Part shown: one piece after another, positions 37,401-49,400 of the stretch
Position numbering within the stretch: position 1 is the first letter of the stretch
Layout: every line of letters begins with the position of its first letter
DNA from: Sipunculus nudus
Taxonomy: Eukaryota > Annelida > Sipuncula > Golfingiida > Sipunculidae
NCBI GenBank assembly: GCA_026874595.1
Contig: CM049306.1
Coordinates: forward strand, 60,208,019 to 60,272,018
DNA: 64,000 bases
Direction of reading: 5' to 3'
The notes under the pieces: model-generated
Told to the model about the DNA's origin: nothing
What the model saw: only the letters and a program-made list of their open reading frames with translations
The model's database searches: none
Program-made: the position numbers and the translations under genes

Positions 37401-40400
37401 AAATATTTTGACAAATTTTGTTGCTCTTTCCTTGAAAAGTATAAAGAATTTCCATGCTTGAACACTGAATTCCAGAAATTCCATGATATTTAAACAGCCT
37501 GAAACAACCTGAAATGCCCTTTTTTTCCATTTCTTTCTCCATACTCTAACATCAGTCTTGATAAAAACAGACATTTACACTATCCTGTATATAATGAGTA
37601 CTACCTTAATGCCTGTGTCTTTTGATTAACCAATATGAACTGCATGATCTTTTATGTAATGTGAATCATTTGAAGTTAAATTATAATATATATTTAGAGA
37701 TATCATTACCTGAAATTTATTTTAATACTTTATTGAATAACAAATAGTCATACGTTCATAAATAAAACCTCACAAAGTGCATTATCACTATAATTCTAAA
37801 ATGATTTTGATGTAACTTCATGTTTACATGAATGATGAAAGATCAATTTCCCACATTATATGTGTATCCTGCAGTGTAATATGTTTGTAGTTACAATTTG
37901 TCCCTTTCATTCCTTTCTCTTCACTTCATAATGAAATATACTTGTTTGAACTTCAAGCGATCTTTTGAATTACATCAGCATAGAGATGTCTGCTCTTTAA
38001 TATGTGGCGGAAGAATTCCCTGCCAGTGAATTCATCAATATAATTGCATTGTTGTCAAATACAAGCCTATAACAAGGATATTTGACGCCGATGGGGCCCT
38101 GTGACCTTGACCTTTTACCCCATGACCTCAAACTAGAGAGGGTCCTTCCTCCATGGGTATGTAAAAGATGAAAGGTTATGGTCATACGGTTTGGCTTAAA
38201 ACGCATCCAAAAGCCAATTACAGGCAATGGAGGCCTCACTGTATTAGTAACTTGGGGTTCGAACCAAGAATTATCTGCTTCATATTCCCAACCCTTACCT
38301 CTTGGCTACATCCTACTACCTGGTTCTGACTTACCAGATTCTGAGTCACTGATCAGCTGAATCTCTTCCTGTACCCTGCCCCTTCTTCTGAGTGCACCTC
38401 TTGAAGCACCAGTAACTGTGGAAGCACCTGTACTTGGAGTATGTGGCATTTGTTTCTTCTGTATAGCTCTTGCTTTGTCAAAAGCAGAGGCTTCACTTGA
38501 TGTGGCTGGACTCTCTATTCCACTATGTCTTGTGCTACGTGGACTGTTAACTTGGTGTTCATGGTCCTCTTTTATTCCACTTCTATTGAATGGTTTTCTA
38601 GAAAACCTCTGTCTACTGGGTCCTGGAGACTCAGTTTTTCTCTCTGCTTGGAGAGTAGGTTTCTTTGGTTTGAGATTCTGCACCACCTCACGGTCCCTTT
38701 TTCTCTGTGACTGTCTATGTAACCTTACAACACTGTCTCCAGCCCCATCATCTCTACTGCCCTGTTCTGTTTTTCTAGGATGGTTAACCCTCAAAGCAGG
38801 AGGCCTCTGCTGCCCTTCAGGTATGGGCTCCTGTTGGTCATTCACACTAGTGTCAAGGCACTTGTTTGCATGCTCTACAAGGGCAGCGATGCTGAACTGC
38901 TTACCACACAATGGACAGTCTCCAAGTACTTCTTCATTACTGTAATGCACAAAACTAATGCTGATATAACACCAAACTGAAAGTTTATATAGCACAAATC
39001 ACGATGTTTATCATGCAAACTTAACAAAATTATAATAACCTACTTTATGGCAAGCGGTCTGCATCACTTGACCTATCCACCACAGCCCAAATGCTCTGCC
39101 CTTTTAACCTAATTATTATAATGAGCCCCCAAAACGCTCCTACACCAGTCGTCTACCATGCCATGGTAGCAAGATCTGCTTATAACATAATAATGATGTC
39201 ACAAAGGTTGATGACATATGACGTTGCATTGACTGAAGTCATCAACTGGTATCTCCTTTATAGTAAAAATATATCCCTGAAAACATGCCAACATGAGTAC
39301 TGGTACAGACTACACATGTTCTGTTTGACAGAGCTCTGTCAAATTATGCAAATTTTGTTTTTGTCGGCTGATTGATGCTTTAGTGTTTACGGTCATCTGA
39401 TTGGTTGCTCCAATGCTTATGATTATTCATTGCACGAATATGCAATTAAGGTCACATAGAGTTCATGGATAGGTCAATTCAGCGTTGTATAAAAACTACC
39501 CAAGACTTGGGGCAAAATTCTTAACCGATTATTTAATAAACATATACTGTTTAAAAACTTTACTTCAGTCCCCTGAGATTTACAGTTAGGAATGTGACTC
39601 CTTTCAAAAGTAACCTGGGTGACTATTCTGTTTAACATAACTAGAACAAGCAATGATTTTTGAATTTTTTAAGATGTCTTCACTGAAATTAGATATATTT
39701 TACTCTACCTGGTGTCTGCTGTGGGAACTTGGTCTGTATCATCATTCACTGAAGAATAAATATATTAACTTTTATAGAATTTTTTTAAATTTAGGACCAG
39801 CAAAAAACCCACTACAAATGTTTAAATCTTCACTCTGTATTATTCAGAGGCCACTGCACATAAGTATGGTTCACAATTTTCGGGTTACAAAGGCGAAATG
39901 ACCAAACCTGTCTACATGTATAGTGAGGTGCTTTCAAAATCGAATGGTTATGATTTGTACCTGGCTCAGTGAGAAGTGGCGAGACAGCTGGACTGACAGG
40001 TGTAAAGACCAGTCAATAAAGCTCATATATACAGTAAAGGTAGTAATAGTAAAGGTCATGACCCTGTACACATGTGAAGTGAGAAAGAAATCTCTTAAGG
40101 CCAAAAAAAAAAAATAAGGTATGGTTCTCAGGCACTTTTTTTCAGAAATCAGTGCAGGCGGGCGGTATATTATTTTTGACCTTTTTTTGAGTGTCTCCAT
40201 AAAAATGTCATATGATCAGGGAAAAGTATGAAAATAACAATTTTTTTTTGCAAAACAGGGAAAAGCATTACATAAATTGTAATATTCATCTTCTTGAAAG
40301 ATAAAAATCAAAATAAAAATTGTTGATGTGGGGGGGTGCCTGAGAACCATACCTTTTATTTTTTTTGGCCTAATTCCTTTTGAGATAGTGTGCAAACATA

Positions 40401-43400
40401 ATTTGTCTAAGGTGGTGGCAAAGCATTTTCACATATATATTTCAGGCTGAGGCTTTCTAATAAAATAGTATGTTTTGTGATGCTACTGACTGAAGAACTA
40501 AAGTTATCCTCATACCTGTGATGTTGTTGTCCTTGTCAGCCAGAGTGCTGACCTTTTCTGATTTCTTGGCTGGTTTCTTTGCAGGTGAACTTATGGTAAT
40601 AGCAGGCCCACTGAAAGGAAATTCTACACATAGCAAAAAAAAAGAGGAAAAGATATGATAAAGAGATTTGACTGTTTAGTATTTTTCACATTTCATCTTC
40701 ACAGAATTATCAACATAACCTTTAATATTAATTGTTTAAAATGCCTGTATCTCATTAAACTTAAACATGAAAATAAAAATGTTATATCATACATTCAATT
40801 CTACTGTCTTGTCAGGAGCAATGAGATAAGCAAGACTGCAATCCCATCAGCTTAGTCATTAGCTTTAACTTTAATACCAATAAATCAAAATGCCTGTTTC
40901 TCATAAAACTGAAACATGAAGGTAAAAATGTTATGTCATACAATCAATTAACATATTCCGATTTGAAATCACCTGGCTTTATAAAAACACCTTTGTACAT
41001 GATGGTTTAAGCAGAACCAGACATAATTCATAAATATAGGAAACCTGATGACTGATACAAGCTAATGGAGCACTAAATGCGAAATTCTTTACTTAAATTT
41101 GCAAGTTAACTATTTTTCATAATCAGTAGTATAGCACAATCAAGATCACTTGCCATGCTGTGAGTTGTCACAGAAAATTAAATGTGATTCAGGAGAAACT
41201 TAACTTACTGTTGACTTTTTTTCACCTGTCTTGTCACTCTTGCTTCTGAAATAATGATAATAATAAGATCTTCATATGTTTACAGGGACATGTAGGTATA
41301 CTCTTAATGTAGCATGCTAGTGAACTTCAATGTGGTAAAGCCATAGCACCATTTTTGGCCCTCTGACATTAGAGAGCCTAGGTACAACCAGCATACTGCC
41401 ATTAGAGTGCCCTGACATAATTCCATGAGGACTGCTCTGAAAGGTTCTATGAGGATGCAAATATTGCATCCTTTTTGACAATGCTTCATGACCTACAATT
41501 AATTGAACAAATCAAATAAAAGCTACAGGTCTTAATTAACTGCTTCAAATTATCAGAATTTAAAAGTTTAATTCCACATGTGTGTATGATATGATCAACA
41601 GTGAATACAGAAAATAAATGAACCATAGCCAAAGTAGGACAAAATTGATGATGGTGATTTTGAATTAAAGCTAAGACCTTATGAAAAATTACAAAATCCC
41701 GATCTAAATTTTGGTGTACACTCAACATATATCTTAAATGTAGTTATAGCCTGGCAAAAAAAAAAAAATCTATAGCTTCATACTATGTTAAGTAAGTAAA
41801 TATCTCTGCTCTGTTCTGACAAGGTATATTATGTTCTGGTCCATAACATCTACAAATTACATAATAAACTAACCTAACTACTGGCATGTACATAGGAAAT
41901 ATATAGAGGAATATTTATGCCAAATATGAATAAAACAACATAGGTGCTTTTGATATTGGTCAATCTTGATGGAAGATTTCTGATAAAAAGTTTAACTTTA
42001 AATGTATCTACAATCTTTTTGAAGTGGGTCCTGTGACCTTTGCCTTTGGCCTCAATTACCCCAAAATTTCAGAACAAATAATCAAAACCATTTTTCCTAA
42101 GCAAACTTATATTTTGTATTTCACTAAAATAGACCAATTCAAGGTAAAAGTGACTTGTACAATGAAGGTCATGGACCAAATATCAACAGGCTCCAGCCTC
42201 TGACCCATAACTATGCACATGCAAAATTTATAGGAAGTCTGGAAATAATTTTCAGGTATCTCACTTGCAAGGATTGCTCAAATATACAAAGGACACACTC
42301 AGCCAAAAGACTACATAAGTTAAACCACGCAACTTAACAGGTGAGACTCATCACTTGCTTTTGCATTTAACCCCACTTGATGACTTACCGGGTTGGCTGG
42401 GTCTCTGTCCAGGGCAGTTGGCAGCATGTGTCTCTATGCTGTCTCTGGAGAAATACTCTCCACACAAGGGACACTGGACAGTCTGCAACCAATATCCACT
42501 AGATCCTTACCCATTCAAACATTAAAGGGGACAGTAAATACGTTCTGATGAACAGACAGTTTATATGACTGTCTGCCCACCTGAATGTAAATTGTAATTC
42601 ACAAATATTTGAACAAAATAAGGAATACTCAGTGGAACCCCACAATTATGACCATCTTTAGGACTGACTAAAGTGTTTGTAATTTGGGGGTGCTTGTATT
42701 TATGAAATTTTTAGTGATCTAGATCATATGTTCGGGACCAAGAAAAGTGGGTGTAATTGTTGGATGGTTGCAATTGTGGGGTGATCGCAAGGTGGGGTTC
42801 CATTGTAATCTTAATATTTTAGGCCCAGACCTATGTAACATGAATTAAGTAAGCAATGACCTGTGCTGAAACATTTAGATGATAAACAATGCAAAACATA
42901 CCTGTATGTAGCATTTAGTACATTTGATGTCAATAAATATATATCTGCATAAAATACAGAAATTGTTCTCTGATGCCAACCCAAAATGTGGCATCTCACT
43001 AGAGCTGATGATTTGTATAAAGTGATATAAAGATTTTGTCAGAAGCAGACACAATTTCACTTTACAAGTCCAAATTTGTACTTCATAATATGTTTGAGCA
43101 TATATTACAAGTAGGATTTAGACCACAATATAAGGGGATTAAATGTAATCTGACACTGTCTGACTTCATCCAGTCCTCTGTGCGGAATATAAAAATCCAA
43201 GTCTCCAGTAGAACAATGCATGGATCTGATCCCATATTTTGACCTTTGAATAACCATCCACTTTTCTTGGTATGACTGCTGGCCACATTTTCATCTTATT
43301 TGTGGTTGTGTTCACATCTCACTGCATTCTCTCTAAAGGCACTTGTTTCTCGACTTTTCTCTTTCCTACCATGTTGCCAGGTGTTTTTAACTTACAAAAG

Positions 43401-46400
43401 AGGTAAACATCAAAAGTAACTGCAGACTAAATCTGCCACATGACAGTGGCCCATTTGGTACTGCTTTGGACATATACATAACTGACAGCTGGAAACCAAG
43501 CAAAGGTGGATATACATAGACATAATCCTCACATTCAATACCTTGAAAAGAACAATAGGACTGTCCAAATTCTGCAAAAATAATTATCTCAGATTACTAA
43601 AATATATAATCAAAGAATCAATATAAAACTATGTCTTTACAGTTTTTATTTTGTAACAAAAATACCATAATTTTCTGAACCCATTAGTTCTCACAGCCAA
43701 CCCATACTTTTTGGCACCTCTGTACTTTGTGTGAACTTGGAAATAATCAGTTTCTTCTTTTTATTTTCAGGTTTGTTTCAGGTAAAGCATTCATATGGAA
43801 CCTGCCTGAAAGACTTCCTGTCTACTAAGATCACCCTTGAGTGAACCAATAGTCATCACACTGGTTAATAGTAATATAGTAATAGTAATCAAACTGCCTG
43901 TTTAATAAGACCAACAAATTAAGACTACATTTGGCCAATCTGATAGGTGGCCTTATTACACAGGTTTCACTGAACATACCTCCTGTGAAGTTGCGCCCTC
44001 TGGTGGATCATCTACACACTGAATGGTGTTGGTGTTTTCTGTCTGTGGTGTTTCTTCATGCCCCGCATCCCTTAGTTTACGTCTTGTCAGGGATGATCTT
44101 GGTGTTCCAGATGATACAGGGTTTCTTTCAGAAGGAAGTTTTTTAGACAGAGATGTTTTTTCACCTGCATCCCGAGAGATTAGGGGACTCTCTGGGAGAT
44201 CACAGCTGGTGTCACTGGCACTTAACCCTTGGCTGCTCTGAGAGTCCTGTGATTGAAGCATGGAGTCCAGTTTTTCTAAGGTAATGTTCAAAGGTCTTAC
44301 ATGTGGAGGGGCAGACTGACTGCTATTGTCATTTTCAATCACTAAATCCTCTTCAGAGCTCGTTCCTTCACTGGTCTTGCTTCTAGTCTCTGCAGGGATG
44401 GCAGTTGTGGCAGTGTTTTGGGGTTGACCGCTTCCTCTTCTTGGTCCCTCCAAGTCTAATTCTTCTGTATAATCTTCTCGCTTCTCATGGTCAGTATCCT
44501 TTACTTTAGTACTTGACCTATGACCTTTCTTCAGTGTGCCTCGACCTCTCCCTCGCTGACCCCTTCCAATAATGTCAGTTTGACCCTTCGTATTTTTATT
44601 CTTATTCTGCAGTGTGTGCACATCATCACCAAAATCACCAATATTTTCAAATATGTTTGAGATCTCAGAACGGAGTAGTCTTCTCCTTCGAGATTTAGCA
44701 TTTTCTTCAAATTCATCGGCAGTGCTGTTATCTTCGGGCGGATCTTCAGAGGCCTCACTTTCATTCTCTATGGACCTTTTCCTTCCGAGTATCTTTTTTT
44801 TAGCAGGGGTTGTCTTTCTGGGACTAAGCTGGTTACCTTTCATCCACCTGCCAAATACAGGGCTACCAACAGAACTAAACTCTACAGCATCATCAGTTTC
44901 CTGAGAACTCAAGTTCAGTTTCAAATCTGTCTGCACAGAGTCATCTTGAGATTCTGACGTGCAGCCATCCTTTATTAGCTGTTCATCTGTATTTGGATAC
45001 TGCCCATCTGCTGTAAATCCCTCCTTTCTGAGAGGAGACCCAGACCTTTGCGCTGAGATCTTGTCTCTCAGTTCTTCCTCTTCAGATTCTGTCAGTACAG
45101 CTTCAGTCTCTCCAACATTTTGTTTAATTCTATCTGATTCATAATTTTTTGTCTCAGAACAGCTTTGTGACATATTATCTATTGTATTTTTTATTTTGCT
45201 ACCACTTCTCTGTGAAGATCTAGGTGAACCTTTGTTTCTATCCCCTTGGGATTCCTGGCTGCTGCTGCCACCTGGTGGTGACCCTGGTGATTCCTGGCTG
45301 CTGCTGCCACCTGGTGGAGACCCAGGTAATTCCTGGCTCCTGATGCCATCTGGTGGAGACCCTGGTGATTCCTGGCTCCTGCTGCCACCTGGTGGTGACC
45401 CTGGTGATACCTGATTCCTGCTGCCACCTGGTGGAGACCCAGGTGGTTCCTGTCTCCTTCTAACACCTGGTGGAGACCCAGGTGGTTCATGGCTTCTGCT
45501 GCCACCTGGTGGAGACCCTGGTGATTCTTGGATCCTGCTGCCACCTGGTGGTGACCCTGTTGTTTCCTGGCTCTTGCTGTCACCTTGTGGAGATCCTGAC
45601 AGTATTTCATTTCTGCTGCAACCTGGTGACAATTTTCTCGAAATGTCACTTGTCTGTGACTGTGAATGATAATTTCTGTCAGTATCACTATCATTTTTCA
45701 AGCTTCTGAGTTTTCTGAGTTTTGGCTGAAAACTTGGCATTTCCTGAAAATCCTCATCAGTCTCATTATCTGTGTACTTACTTTCAGTCACTGGCAGTGT
45801 AGCAGATTTCTTTATTTGCAGCTTTTTACTCTTAGAGTTATATTTTGCATGAGCCTTGGTTGTATTATCAAGTATTTCCAGATCAGAGTCATCACTATAC
45901 ATCTCAATGTACATTGAATGTTGCCCTCTTTTCTTTGCATCAATTGTCTTTGACCAATGTCGGCCAACCTCTATGGGTTTTCCCCATGGTATCTGTTTCA
46001 TCTGCTTGGACTGAGCTTTCCTCAGCAAAACACCATACTGGGTGAAGTAGTTATGGATAACCTTTGCATAGCTTCTGACTGATTTTCCTGCAGGTGCATA
46101 GCATGGTTGCTTGTCAATGTACTGAAGAAAAAAAACTTAAAAATTAATACACTTTTGTTTGCAAACAATATGCATTTAGTATCCCCAGCTTCTACAACAA
46201 GGGCCCAAGTACTCAATGCTCACTTTAAAAATTTGCAAATGAAAACATCTATTCAACAGTTTTGGCTTCAGAAATTTAATTAAAATGCAAACTCTGCACA
46301 GATTTCTTATAAAAATTATTCAAGGCACTTTTTTCAGCAAATACTTTTTGGTTGTTCCACTGAGAATAAACCCCTGTATATTGGATCTGATAATATTATT

Positions 46401-49400
46401 TTGCCAAGGATACCAGGGATGTGAGAGAAATGTTGGCACAGGAAGGCACAGCACTAATTATATGGTCATAACCTGATTACGTTTTTCCTGCATGGCAGGC
46501 ATAACATGATCAATTTGACATAACTGATATTGTTTGCACTTTGGTTTATAAGCAAGAAATATTTTATGGTAGTTTAATACTTTTTTATACTTAAATTTAC
46601 ATTTAAATAGTATTTTCTATTTCATAGTCTTTTAGTCAACTTTTTTTAGTTGATTAAGTAGAAAGGAATCATACCTTGCATGCAATCCTCCTGAAATGAT
46701 GTTAAAAAAATTATGAAATGATAAATACCACATAAGTAACACCACAAAAAATGTTCACAAAGTTTAACTGATTTTAAATGACTAAGATTCTGGAACTGAA
46801 CAGCAGATGTTCTCTTTAACAAGTGACTCATGGGTCATGACACTCAGCCGACTGACATGTTGACAATACATCCTTGCACAGACAACTAATTAAGATAATG
46901 TAGGTGGTATCAATGTTCATGTATATTAGCTTAAGTTTATCAAGACCCATCAGCACAACAAATTTGATGACAATCCAACAAGCCTTTCCTTAGGAATCTG
47001 GAAATTTCTGTGTATTTTGCATTATTTCTGGGGTGCTCAAACATACCTAAAAAGAATATAGGTCACAGTGACCAAATTTCAGGTTTCTGGGGAGAACTTT
47101 TGAGAACTCTCAGGATGTCAAGTTAGAAGATTCTGGGACCAATAGTTATGATTTGTGCCCTTCTTTGGTATCAAATTTTCAATTATTCCAATGGCTGCTT
47201 GTAAGCCCCAAACCTCAGAAAATATGGGTAACAAAGACCTAAATTCAAGTTTCCAAGGAGACTTTTCATGGACCTCCCTGGATTTGAGGATAGAAGATTC
47301 CAGGTCGAATGTTTATGATTTGTGCCCAGCTTTGGTATCATCTGGGGGTGCTTATAAGCCCAATAGCTCAGAGAATATTGGTAACAGAGACCTAATTTCA
47401 AGTTTCCAAGGATATTTTTTACAGACCTCCCTGGATTCTAGGACTAATGGTTACAATTTGTGCTCTGTTAACAGATGACCGCATCTTTGAAGGTCTCAAA
47501 AATAGAGAAAAAAAATGTGATTAAATTGTTCAAAAAATCCAAGTGGCGCCACCAGTCTGCAAGAACTAATGACACATTTCATGATGAATATGCATGCAAA
47601 GAATAATGCCGATCAATGCATTAGTTGTTTAGATACTAGAGCTTTTGTATCAAATTTTAGTTATTCTGGGGGGTACTTCTGAGCCCTATAGCTTGAACAA
47701 TATAGATGACAGAGACCTAATTTCATGTTTCCTAGGAGACTTTTCATGGGCCTCCCAGCATGTCAAGAAAGAAGATTCTAGGTCAAGTCGTTACGATTTG
47801 TGCCCTGTTAACAGATGACCACGTCTTTTAAGGTCTCAAAAATAGAGAAAAAAATTTCTCTTTCACCAGGTACAGCAAGCAGTGTGCGAAAAAAAAAGTT
47901 TAACTCTAGCTATTTTATCATGAACTCTATAAACTCTTGGGATCCTCCAAAACCCCACAGGACAATTTTTGACCCAGGAGCACCAGACGCTTGAATACTT
48001 TCACCTACTGAAAGTCCTATATATTCATTTATAGTTCCATCCCTGTTAATTTAAAGTTTTGCTGACAGATGGGATACAGTTATGACCAGACACACTGACC
48101 TTTTATTCACCAGACAGATTGATGGCTCTGGGTCATGTGACATGAAGTCTGCCTCTGTCAGGTGAGGTCGCTTGGTGCACGGTTCTTCTTCAGAGCAGGT
48201 GGATGCCTTCCTCTTCAAGTTATGCTTCTCCTCCTGACTCTGGCTGCAAGAATGAAAATGTTTTGAACTACAGAGCCTTAAACCCAGCACTGCCACTGTT
48301 AATGTCCAATGAGACTATAAAGTAGAATCTTCAAACAGAAAAGAAATCCACCACAGAGAAGTGACAATGAAGAGTTATAATTTCAGCTTATAAACTGAAT
48401 ATACTCCTTAAATCTCACCTAACCAGTTTAGCAGCCACCTTAATATAACAACCATTTGTTAATATTCTAAATTTTTTTTTTGTTCTTTACATAAGACGTT
48501 ATAACTTTATCAAGGTTCCAATTGTGGTCATAATTTCAAGGTTTTACTGTGGTTACAGAGTCAATTAAGATTTAATCCAGTTATTGATAAGTGTGTGTAA
48601 TATCTTAGTACAGTTACATAGTTAATTTTTAAGCTCATTACTGATAAGTGTGTGTAATATCTTAGTACAGTAACACAGTTAAATAAGTTTTAAGCTCATT
48701 ACTGATAAGTGTGTGTAATATCTAAGTATAGTTCAAAAGACTGGTCACAAAAGTGAAATATTCATGTTGAAAAATGAACATATCTGAAATATATTGGTAC
48801 CTGCTGTTATGGCCTCTACTGTCACCTGATGGCGACAGAGGCTGTGTTTCCTCTTCATATATATCCATGTCTTCTTCAATCTCATTAACTTCAGAGACCT
48901 GTAGGTTATAAACAAAATTTGGGATCTTAAGCAGTTCACACAGGATCCCACAATAATCACATGGCTGAGGCTTTCATGCCTCAGACTGCACATTTCTGGT
49001 TGTGTACAGTGTACAGTCATCATGACAGATGAAGGTACTAATAATGAGGTCCTAGTTTTTGTATATTCCATTAAATTATGCACACAATGATGAGAGCACA
49101 GCAGGTTCTCAACTGTTCTTGAGAACCATTCAAAGTATATGTTCCCAATAATATGCAAGATACGTTTTCAGTCATTTTGACCATAACTGTTTTTAGTATT
49201 TAACACATTCGCTGCCAATGACGTGTATACTCGTCATTTATTATGATTTCCCCAGTGCCAAGCACGTGTATACACGTCATTTATTTATAAGCCATTTTCA
49301 GCAAGAATTCTCATAAATTAATCAATAAATTCTTTGCAGATGAGTAGTAGACCATTTATAAAATAGTCTCGCAGTATGAAAATGTATAATTTGTTATTCA

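Noticed and set aside
38235-38312. A functional tRNA gene
   Set aside because: The A and B boxes are good, but no acceptor stem pairs at the ends. It is better explained as the tRNA-like head of a SINE.
38940-38995. Upstream extension of RAP80 exon 13 (the frame stays open to 38995)
   Set aside because: The translation is hydrophobic and intron-like. The acceptor at 38942-38940 together with exon 12 satisfies the phase without it.
45191-45709. Alternative open frames on both strands across the repeat of RAP80 exon 8
   Set aside because: The 39-bp repeat is open in several frames. Only the GSPPGGS frame joins the AIR and the zinc fingers in phase.
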